Program-made: the position numbers and the translations under genes
In this document: positions 1 to 6,058 of the stretch, piece after piece
How the letters are laid out: each line of letters opens with the position of its first letter
Position numbering within the stretch: the stretch's first letter is position 1
Source of the DNA: Sulfurospirillum sp. UBA2217
GTDB taxonomy: Bacteria > Campylobacterota > Campylobacteria > Campylobacterales > Sulfurospirillaceae
Length of the DNA stretch: 64,000 bases
Assembly: GCA_002328495.1 (NCBI GenBank)
Contig: DCUJ01000002.1
Span: 85,388 to 149,387 of the forward strand
Direction: 5' to 3'
Notes under the pieces: generated by a model
Told to the model about the DNA's origin: nothing
The model's input: only the letters and a program-made list of their open reading frames with translations
Databases searched by the model: none

Positions 1-244
1 TAGGATCAGCCACTTCTGGACCGATGTACTTATACGTCTCACTCACCAACGCTTTTCCGTAGCGTACGGTATCACCAAAAAGGTTGTTAGGAATCGTACT
101 CTCATCAGGCGCCTTCCAGTCTTTAATAACCACAGGCTTAAAGCCTTTATCTGAACGTTGATTTAACGTTGCCAAATCCAATGCAAGAAGCCCGCTTGCA
201 CAGGTTAGCAAAACTGCTGCCGAAACTAAAGATACCTTTTTCAT
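1..244 (-). CDS. c-type cytochrome, thiosulfate dehydrogenase (TsdA)-like, N-terminal part
   Basis: The gene runs off the left edge, so only about 81 N-terminal codons are visible. They start at an ATG behind a GGAGG ribosome site. The protein opens with a typical Sec signal peptide (MKKVSLVSAAVLLTCASG, hydrophobic core, Ala-rich end), so it is exported. The motif GDTVRYGKALV followed by IGPEVADP resembles the region just before the first CxxCH haem site in TsdA/SoxA-like diheme cytochromes. No haem motif lies inside the window, so the cytochrome call is by similarity to that pre-haem segment. It is divergent from a sensory gene trio, which may control it. Confidence 0.6.
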   Translation of the reverse strand, partial: MKKVSLVSAAVLLTCASGLLALDLATLNQRSDKGFKPVVIKDWKAPDESTIPNNLFGDTVRYGKALVSETYKYIGPEVADP

Positions 245-289
245 TATTGCCTCCTTGAAAATTTCATAGTGACATCATAAGCCTTCATC

Positions 290-307
290 GTCAATTTACC
301 GTCAATT
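290..307. promoter_or_regulatory. direct repeat GTCAATT x2 with 11-bp period, probable OmpR-type operator
   Basis: GTCAATT occurs at 290-296 and again at 301-307, exactly one helical turn apart. It sits between the divergent cytochrome gene and the sensor trio, 20 bp upstream of a perfect -10 box at 328-333. OmpR/PhoB-family regulators bind direct repeats with this spacing and often replace the -35 contact. The regulator at 1303-1971 belongs to that family, so autoregulation and control of the cytochrome gene is the natural inference. Confidence 0.5.
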
Positions 308-327
308 CCACGTGACATGTTTTGGGG

Positions 328-333
328 TATAAT
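328..333 (+). promoter_or_regulatory. -10 box TATAAT of the sensor-trio promoter
   Basis: This is a perfect TATAAT with a T/G-rich upstream stretch. Transcription would begin near base 340, which is downstream of the ATG at 317 and therefore argues against that ATG as the start of the next gene. Confidence 0.6.
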
Positions 334-364
334 AACTTTAATATTTGATGATAAAGGAGCTACC

Positions 365-1306
365 ATCAAAACCATTCGCATTTATGCACTTTTATTTGGG
401 TTTTTTTGTGTATCCATGGTTATGGTTGGCTTTTTGATTTACAAAGCCAATCACAACCTTTACGTTGAAGATGCTAAAAATAGTGTTGAAAGCGTTTTAA
501 ATTTAACACAAGAACTCATTTCGCACAAAAAACAACTTGCTCTGAGTATTGCCTTGATGTTTTCGCAAAATGAAGCCATCAAAGAAGCCTATCGAGATGA
601 GAACCGTGAACGCCTTTTTGAACTGATCACTCACGAAATTCATACCACAAAACAGTATTTACAAATGGAACACTTGGAAGTTCAGCTGCACACCAAAGAG
701 GCTAAAGCATGGGTCAGGAGTTGGGACTTTGAAAGCTACGGTAGTGAGTTGGCAACATGGCGAAAAGGCATTGCCTTGCTTCATGAAAACAAAGTGCCCA
801 TGGTTGCCGTGGAGCTTGGAAAACGCCTTAATATCAAAGCACTTGCACCCATTTTTGACACAGATGAATTTATGGGTTCCTTGGAAGTCATTATCGGATT
901 TGAAGAGATTGCCCAAAACCTTCGAGAAAAAAAAATTGACTTTGCCATTTTGATGCACCATCAACTTTTAGAAATTGGTTCATGGATGAAAGAGCTAGAA
1001 CAAATCAATGATTACGTGGTGGTCAGCAGTAGTTGCCCCACAAACTGCCACACAACCCTTTATCCTGTTGCAATGCCTGAGATTTTAGAGCAAGGATTTG
1101 CACGAAACAATCACACGCTTTTTGGTTTTACACCTCTTTTTGACCTTGAATCCAAACCCATCGGTTATATTGGCGTATGGTTTAGCGAATCCCTTTTAAA
1201 AGACTCTTTGCTCTTAAGAGCCACTCTGACACCACATCCCCACTTACATGTAAAGACGCTCTCACCCGCATCACAAACAACACCAAGGGAGATTTTAATT
1301 CGATGA
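365..1306 (+). CDS. membrane-anchored periplasmic Cache-type sensor protein without output domain
   Basis: About 313 residues: a short cytoplasmic N-terminus, one membrane helix (IYALLFGFFCVSMVMVGFLI), then a long periplasmic part with helices and sheets in the style of double-Cache (dCache_3/DAHK) sensors. There is no HAMP, kinase or methyl-accepting domain, so it must pass its signal to a partner. Its stop overlaps the start of the downstream response regulator by 4 bp, and a kinase follows. The open frame also reaches an ATG at 317, but the -10 box 328-333 lies inside that extension. AAAGGAG at 353-359 points instead to the in-frame ATC at 365, which I take as the start with caution. A CPTNC pair sits in the distal sensor half. 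Confidence 0.6.
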   Translation: MKTIRIYALLFGFFCVSMVMVGFLIYKANHNLYVEDAKNSVESVLNLTQELISHKKQLALSIALMFSQNEAIKEAYRDENRERLFELITHEIHTTKQYLQMEHLEVQLHTKEAKAWVRSWDFESYGSELATWRKGIALLHENKVPMVAVELGKRLNIKALAPIFDTDEFMGSLEVIIGFEEIAQNLREKKIDFAILMHHQLLEIGSWMKELEQINDYVVVSSSCPTNCHTTLYPVAMPEILEQGFARNNHTLFGFTPLFDLESKPIGYIGVWFSESLLKDSLLLRATLTPHPHLHVKTLSPASQTTPREILIR

Positions 1307-1971
1307 AAATACTCTTACTTGAAGATGATTATGCCTACAAAGAGAGCATTCAAGACTCGCTAGAAGAGATGGGCTACACCGTGGATGCCTTTGATGATGG
1401 TGCTAAAGCACTCGATGCTTTGTTTGAGAACCACTACCACCTAGCTTTGCTGGATATCCGTGTTCCTCACGTCGATGGTTATGAGATTTTGAAGCAAATT
1501 CGCAAAGCAAAAATCGACCTACCGATTATTTTTATCACGTCACTCACCGATATCAACAACCTAAGCCTTGGGTATGAACTAGGTTGCAATGACTATATTC
1601 GCAAACCTTTTTCGCTCAAAGAGCTTCAATACCGTGTTTCACAAACCATCAAAACGCACCATATGAAAACAAGCCTTGAAAAAATTGAACTGTGCCATGG
1701 CTTTTCGTACCATCTGGACGAGCACTCTCTTTGGTACGGCACGATGCAAATCCCTCTCACAAACTACGAGACGAAACTGCTCTTTTTGCTGGTCAAAAAC
1801 CGTGGTAATTTTATCTCAACCGAACTCATTCATACCTACGTTTGGGAAGATAAAATTGTCGGAGACAATGATATTCGTATGGTGATTAAAAAATTGCGTG
1901 ATAAAACCGACAAAGAGCTGATTGTTACTGCCAAAGGCATAGGATACAAAATTGAAAAACACCACGCATAA
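1303..1971 (+). CDS. OmpR-family two-component response regulator
   Basis: 222 residues. The N-terminal receiver has the acidic pair E7/D8-D9, the phospho-acceptor D51 (LLDIRVP), a conserved Thr in FITS and Lys in IRKPF. The C-terminal winged helix ends with the usual GIGYKI hairpin. It should be phosphorylated by the overlapping kinase and then bind DNA. It overlaps the Cache sensor by 4 bp and the kinase by 20 bp, so the three are translationally coupled. A GTCAATT direct repeat with 11-bp period in the upstream divergent region is the obvious candidate binding site. Confidence 0.9.
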   Translation: MKILLLEDDYAYKESIQDSLEEMGYTVDAFDDGAKALDALFENHYHLALLDIRVPHVDGYEILKQIRKAKIDLPIIFITSLTDINNLSLGYELGCNDYIRKPFSLKELQYRVSQTIKTHHMKTSLEKIELCHGFSYHLDEHSLWYGTMQIPLTNYETKLLFLLVKNRGNFISTELIHTYVWEDKIVGDNDIRMVIKKLRDKTDKELIVTAKGIGYKIEKHHA

Positions 1972-3118
1972 TGTCTTTTTATTCGCACTGGTTTTAACCT
2001 TCCTAACCTTGCTGGTGGTGCTCTTTCCAACCCTCAATTACCTTTCCGCCTCACTGCGCCTTTCGCAATTTAATCAAGAAAGGGAATTACGGCTCTACGC
2101 CAATGAAATCGAAAAAAGCATTTACGCCATTTCTCCCTTGCAAACAACCTTTCTTTTTCCCCGTTCCATTCTCTATAAAAGTGCTCTTTTAGATGCTTCC
2201 AATCGCATCGTTTTTTCGCTCATTGAAGAGTCCATTCCCTCTTTTGATAGCCCTTTTTACAAAAGCGAACATGCTCTTTTTTATAAGCATGCCCTACGCG
2301 AAAACCCTTTACATGTAAGCTTTTTGATTGTGCAAAAAGAGCTTTCGTATTCTCAGGTGATACTCGATATTTTGGTGATTGTTGGCGTCGTACTCTTTGG
2401 TATGTTCGTTATCTCTTTTTTACTCATGAAGATGCTCCTCAAGCCCCACATCGAAAGTTCTACACGTATGAATCACTTCTTTACCGACGTGATGCACGAG
2501 CTTAAAACGCCTTTGGGTATCATGCAACTCAACCTCGAGGGGCTTAACGCCAAATACAAAGACAAACGCCTCAACCGCTCTCTAGCCGCACTCTCCACGC
2601 TGGCAACGCTGTATGATGATTTGGAGTACCTCATTAAAAATAAAACGATTATCTATACGCAAGAGAGGCTTGATTTTTCACTCTTCCTAGAAGACCGCAT
2701 TCATTATTTTGAATCCTTAGCCTCTTCCAAAGAGCTGACATTACTACACTTCATTCAACCCGAGCTTTTCATTACTATTAACCGCATCGAATTGCAACGC
2801 ATCGTCGATAACAACCTGACCAACGCTATTAAATACTCTCACCCCAAAAAGAAGATTGAACTTTTTTTACACGAAGAGCAAAGTGTAATTGTCTTTCGCA
2901 TCAAAGATGAGGGTGTAGGCATTAAAGAGATAGCTAAAATTTTTGAAAGACACTACAGAGGCGACATTTTTAAAGGTGGTTTTGGTATAGGACTGAGTAT
3001 TGTGAAAAGTATTTGTGACAAATACAGTGTAAAAATTGAGGTAAAATCAGAAGAAAATGTAGGAAGTGAGTTTGTCTATCGGTTTAAAAAAGAGGAAGAG
3101 GAGAAAATCTCCTCTTAA
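1952..3118 (+). CDS. sensor histidine kinase
   Basis: 388 residues starting at TTG inside the regulator gene. There are two membrane helices (near residues 8-30 and 140-162) with a roughly 110-residue periplasmic loop, then HisKA with the phospho-histidine in DVMHELKTPLG. The HATPase_c domain shows the N box (NNLTNAIKYS), G1 (DEGVGI) and G2 (GGFGIGLSIV). It is the cognate kinase of the overlapping OmpR-type regulator. Having both its own sensor loop and a separate Cache protein upstream suggests a three-component sensory system. The ligand is unknown; the cytochrome gene next door hints at a sulfur compound or another electron acceptor. Confidence 0.88.
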   Translation: MKNTTHNVFLFALVLTFLTLLVVLFPTLNYLSASLRLSQFNQERELRLYANEIEKSIYAISPLQTTFLFPRSILYKSALLDASNRIVFSLIEESIPSFDSPFYKSEHALFYKHALRENPLHVSFLIVQKELSYSQVILDILVIVGVVLFGMFVISFLLMKMLLKPHIESSTRMNHFFTDVMHELKTPLGIMQLNLEGLNAKYKDKRLNRSLAALSTLATLYDDLEYLIKNKTIIYTQERLDFSLFLEDRIHYFESLASSKELTLLHFIQPELFITINRIELQRIVDNNLTNAIKYSHPKKKIELFLHEEQSVIVFRIKDEGVGIKEIAKIFERHYRGDIFKGGFGIGLSIVKSICDKYSVKIEVKSEENVGSEFVYRFKKEEEEKISS

Positions 3119-3121
3119 ATA

Positions 3122-3340
3122 TTAAAGAGCTGTTACGTTCTCAGCTTGTGGGCCTTTTGGACCTTCGCCGAGTTCATAAGTAACTTTTTGACCTTCATCT
3201 AAAGAAACACGACCATAACCTGATCTGTTTACTTGGCGAAAGTGTACGAATACATCTTTGCTACCATCGTTTGGTTGGATAAATCCAAAGCCTTTTTCGC
3301 CATTGAACCACTTAACGGTTCCTTCTAGTAATGCTGCCAT
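3122..3340 (-). CDS. cold-shock domain protein (CspA family)
   Basis: 72 residues forming one cold-shock domain, with RNP1 KGFGFIQP and RNP2 VFVHF, the nucleic-acid-binding motifs of CspA-like RNA chaperones. Length and the EGTVKWFN opening are typical of the family. It is transcribed alone, preceded by an AGGAG site and a leader containing a small perfect hairpin. The flanking genes are unrelated. As I recall, C. jejuni lacks a CspA homologue, so this is a feature that sets the organism apart from the pathogens of its phylum. Confidence 0.95.
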   Translation of the reverse strand: MAALLEGTVKWFNGEKGFGFIQPNDGSKDVFVHFRQVNRSGYGRVSLDEGQKVTYELGEGPKGPQAENVTAL

Positions 3341-3358
3341 AAATGCTCCTGTGTAGAT

Positions 3359-3374
3359 ACTTCATTGCTGAAGT
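3359..3374 (-). promoter_or_regulatory. 6-bp hairpin with GCAA tetraloop in the csp leader
   Basis: Read on the minus strand this is ACTTCA-GCAA-TGAAGT, a perfect stem closed by a GNRA tetraloop, directly upstream of the csp ribosome site. Cold-shock leaders often carry structure that controls translation. Here that role is only inferred from position. Confidence 0.35.
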
Positions 3375-3453
3375 GAGTTTTAAAAGTAGAAAATTGAGTA
3401 ATTTTGGAGTATTTAGAGCAGTAACGAAAAAGTTAACCTATTAAATAACACCC

Positions 3454-3478
3454 AAAGATGAACTCGAACCTCATCTTT
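3454..3478 (-). terminator. 8-bp hairpin downstream of the TauE-like gene, possible terminator
   Basis: AAAGATGA (3454-3461) pairs perfectly with TCATCTTT (3471-3478) across a 9-nt loop, in the space between the TauE-like gene and csp. There is no clean T-run after it on the minus strand, so termination is likely but weak. The loop reads GGTTCGAGT on the minus strand, which resembles a tRNA T-loop; see the rejected list. Confidence 0.35.
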
Positions 3479-3522
3479 CTGGTAGTTAGTTTATCCTATT
3501 TTTTAAAATAAAGCAACACCTT

Positions 3523-4272
3523 TTACGCGATTATGAAGGTAGAAACAATTAAATAGAGCGATAATACCCACAATATGCTATTTAACATTTTTTTATACAA
3601 CATTTCATTGATTTTATCTTGAATCCGACTCCCAATAAAAAAGCCCATCACCGCTAAAATGATAAAAGGAATGATGTAAGGTAAGCTATGGTCATTGAAA
3701 CTTCCATGGTATCCAAAAATCATCACTTGCAATGTTTTATTGGTGATAAAACAAAAACTCATCACGCCAATCGAGCGTTTCTTATCGAGTCCCAATTCAA
3801 GAATGAGAATAAGCAGTACAGGAATCATAATATTGGCAATCCCGCCAACAATCCCACTTAAAAACCCTATAATCAGTGTCATAACAACAGGATAGCTTGT
3901 GACACTTTTGGAAAGCGAAAAATTGAGCCGTTCTTTATTCAAATACAATAAGATAACGCCTGAGAGGATCAGCTTGTAATAATCACTGTAATAAAGCACA
4001 AGAATATTCGTACCCACCAAGCTTCCCGCAATCACACTACCAATAAGCACTTTATATTCAGCCCAAATAGAGCTAAACGAATTGTCTTTTTTAAGACTAA
4101 AAAAATTAACGGCAATGGTAGGCAAAAGACTGTACAAAACCGCTTTTTTTAAGTCCATCATAATGGCAAATAAGGGAGTTGAAATCATGGGAAAACCAAA
4201 ACCTAACACTCCATGAGCGATGCCAGAGAGTAGAACGATAAGGGCTTGAACCCAAAAGAGGCTATCGAACAT
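3523..4272 (-). CDS. TauE/SafE-family membrane permease (probable sulfite/organosulfur anion exporter)
   Basis: 249 residues with seven to eight hydrophobic helices and glycine-rich repeats (SGIAHGVLGFGFP near the N-terminus, GFLSGIVGGIANI in the middle), the two-fold repeat layout of the TauE/SafE (DUF81) family. Members move sulfite, sulfoacetate or related anions across the inner membrane. The substrate here cannot be told. It overlaps the 3' end of ribD by 11 bp and is the last gene of a long minus-strand chain, so it is probably co-transcribed with unrelated housekeeping genes. Confidence 0.75.
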   Translation of the reverse strand: MFDSLFWVQALIVLLSGIAHGVLGFGFPMISTPLFAIMMDLKKAVLYSLLPTIAVNFFSLKKDNSFSSIWAEYKVLIGSVIAGSLVGTNILVLYYSDYYKLILSGVILLYLNKERLNFSLSKSVTSYPVVMTLIIGFLSGIVGGIANIMIPVLLILILELGLDKKRSIGVMSFCFITNKTLQVMIFGYHGSFNDHSLPYIIPFIILAVMGFFIGSRIQDKINEMLYKKMLNSILWVLSLYLIVSTFIIA

Positions 4273-5269
4273 ACCAGCTCATTGTGTCTTCACCTATGGT
4301 TTGGGAAAAAACTTCACGTAACCCTTTTGGGAGGAGAATACTTTGCCCCTCTTTTATGTGTGGTGAGCGAAAAAGCAGATACCATTGTACATCATTTTGA
4401 ATCGCATCAAGCATCCCCTGCCCCCCTTCTATCATGACCATTGCGTACTGTTGAATGCGTTCTAAATTCTGTTCGATAAATACCGTTCTGTCTTTAATAC
4501 CAAACAAAGGGATACTTCTATCAAATGTTGGTGTATGCGAATAAATCAACACATCGGGTGCTTTTCCTTCGCACAGCCTTGCATCCAATACAGGCCTATC
4601 TATGCGTACGGTATTGCCCCCAATAACGAGTAAATCACATCGAACACGCAAACGATGCACCATGATACGTGAAGCTTCTGAGCTAATGAGTCCTCCCGTT
4701 GCAACACCATTGGCACTTAATGCTAATTTAAAAAAGACAAAGGGCTTATGATTTTCTTTACATGTAAAAGGTGCTAACAACGCGGCACACTCTTCTTTTA
4801 AACATCCTTCTTCTACCTCTACGCCTTTGCTAGCAAGAAAAGCTCCTCCACCTTTGGCAGTATTACTCTCATCCTCTGTACCGATGACAAGACGTTTGAG
4901 ACCTAAGGTATGAATTAAATGTGAACAAGGAGGTGTTTTTCCATAATGATGACAAGGTTCTAGCGTTACATGTAAGGAAAGTGTGTGGAAACGTCCTTGG
5001 TGCTTCTGGGATAAAAAAGTGTGAAGTTCTGTGGCATCTTTCAAATCATCGATGCGTGTATCGTTGGTGAGTTTTTTGTAAGCCTCTTTGAGTGCTAGTA
5101 CTTCAGCATGTGCCTCACCTGCTTTTTGATGCGCCCCAATGCCCAAAATTGTTCCCGCATCATCGCTCACAACGGCACCAACGGCTGGGTTTGGGAAGGT
5201 AAGTCCTTGATATTTCCATGCCTCTTTGAGAGCATGGCGCATCAAAACCTTATCGTGCGGTGTTACCAT
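4262..5269 (-). CDS. ribD: RibD, bifunctional diaminohydroxyphosphoribosylaminopyrimidine deaminase/reductase
   Basis: 335 residues. The N-terminal zinc deaminase domain shows the catalytic HAE (GEAHAEVLAL) and the zinc cysteines in LEPCHHYGKTPPC. The C-terminal part fits the RibD reductase domain (KLALSANG, GGNTVRIDRP). It makes the pyrimidine precursor of riboflavin in two steps. The C-terminal reductase is shorter than in E. coli RibD, as is usual in this phylum. It overlaps rimP by 7 bp upstream. Two copies of TTACATGTAA lie inside the gene, 208 bp apart, one encoding the LHVT just before the catalytic LEPC. Confidence 0.93.
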   Translation of the reverse strand: MVTPHDKVLMRHALKEAWKYQGLTFPNPAVGAVVSDDAGTILGIGAHQKAGEAHAEVLALKEAYKKLTNDTRIDDLKDATELHTFLSQKHQGRFHTLSLHVTLEPCHHYGKTPPCSHLIHTLGLKRLVIGTEDESNTAKGGGAFLASKGVEVEEGCLKEECAALLAPFTCKENHKPFVFFKLALSANGVATGGLISSEASRIMVHRLRVRCDLLVIGGNTVRIDRPVLDARLCEGKAPDVLIYSHTPTFDRSIPLFGIKDRTVFIEQNLERIQQYAMVMIEGGQGMLDAIQNDVQWYLLFRSPHIKEGQSILLPKGLREVFSQTIGEDTMSWYVR

Positions 5270-5691
5270 TCAAAGTAAGTACGTGCTTTTTCGATAGAAT
5301 CAAGAGAAATCACTTTAAGCTCGGTATCTAAGCGTACATGCGCTTGATTGTTTTCAAACCCTTCTAAAATACCAATGAATTTTTCTTTATCTTTGAGCTT
5401 TATTTTTATTTTTTCACCAATAGAAGCACTAAAGTGCTCAGGTTTTAAAAGTTTACGCTCAATCCCAGGAGAACTTACTTCAAAAAAATACTCACCATCA
5501 AGTGGTGGTTCCACATCAAAAATCGGCGATAGAATACGGCTCACTTCCGCACATTTGTCTAAACTAATGCCCTCTTTTGAGGTGATATAAAGACGAAATA
5601 CCCGTTTGTCAAACTCTGAAACAACCTCTGTGTCATACACATGAACCCCACAGCTTTCGACGATTTTTACCATATTGTCTCTATCAAACAT
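5263..5691 (-). CDS. rimP: RimP, ribosome maturation factor
   Basis: 142 residues. The N-terminal domain has the conserved DxxxRVLSPIFDVEPPLDGEYFFEVSSPGIER core shape (seen as EPPLDGEYFFEVSSPGI), followed by an SH3-like C-terminal domain. It assists late maturation of the 30S subunit. It lies in the order infB-rbfA-rimP, a translation-factor cluster, overlapping rbfA by 8 bp. An internal Met at codon 7 could be an alternative start. The ATG used here is inside the rbfA stop region and fits translational coupling. Confidence 0.93.
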   Translation of the reverse strand: MFDRDNMVKIVESCGVHVYDTEVVSEFDKRVFRLYITSKEGISLDKCAEVSRILSPIFDVEPPLDGEYFFEVSSPGIERKLLKPEHFSASIGEKIKIKLKDKEKFIGILEGFENNQAHVRLDTELKVISLDSIEKARTYFEW

Positions 5692-6058
5692 CGTTTTGTT
5701 TCCCTTTTTTAAGCTCTTCTTCTACTTTGGCAAACAGTGCATCCATTTTATTTTGACGCTCCAAGCTATCATCAAAACGGAACCTGAAATCGGGACAGCG
5801 AAACCAACCCTCTGTTTGCATACAATGGGTTTGAATATGGCGTTTTACACGATCCAAATGCGAAAGAATATAACGCTTCTCTTTCTCGTCATACACATTG
5901 CCATCCAAATAGACAATGGCATCGTATTTTCCACGGCTACATTCGACATCCACCACGCAAACGCCCCTAAGCATTTCATCTTCTAAGGTAGAAAGAGCCT
6001 CTGGAATCAATTCACGCAACACACTTTCCGTGCGTTGAATTTTAATACTTTTTTCCAT
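5684..6058 (-). CDS. rbfA: RbfA, 30S ribosome-binding factor
   Basis: 124 residues with the KH-like RbfA fold pattern: N-terminal helix (IKIQRTESVLRELIPEALS), central strand VVDVECSRGKYDAIVYLDG, and a histidine-rich helix before RCPDFRFRFDDS. It binds the pre-30S particle and is needed for 16S maturation and cold adaptation. Its start codon shares one base with the infB stop, and it overlaps rimP by 8 bp, so infB, rbfA and rimP are tightly coupled. Confidence 0.93.
   Translation of the reverse strand: MEKSIKIQRTESVLRELIPEALSTLEDEMLRGVCVVDVECSRGKYDAIVYLDGNVYDEKEKRYILSHLDRVKRHIQTHCMQTEGWFRCPDFRFRFDDSLERQNKMDALFAKVEEELKKGKQNDV

Noticed and set aside
317..364. ATG at 317 as start of the Cache sensor gene
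   Set aside because: It lies upstream of the perfect -10 box and has no ribosome site. The extension has no place in a protein that otherwise begins right at a membrane anchor.
3440..3500. tRNA-like GGTTCGAGT loop on the minus strand, possible tRNA 3' end or attachment-site remnant
   Set aside because: The stem is 8 bp with a 9-nt loop rather than the 5 bp and 7 nt of a T-arm, and no acceptor stem, anticodon arm or CCA can be drawn around it. It is better read as a weak terminator.
5263..5269. FMN riboswitch for ribD
   Set aside because: ribD overlaps rimP by 7 bp inside an operon, leaving no leader in which such an element could lie.
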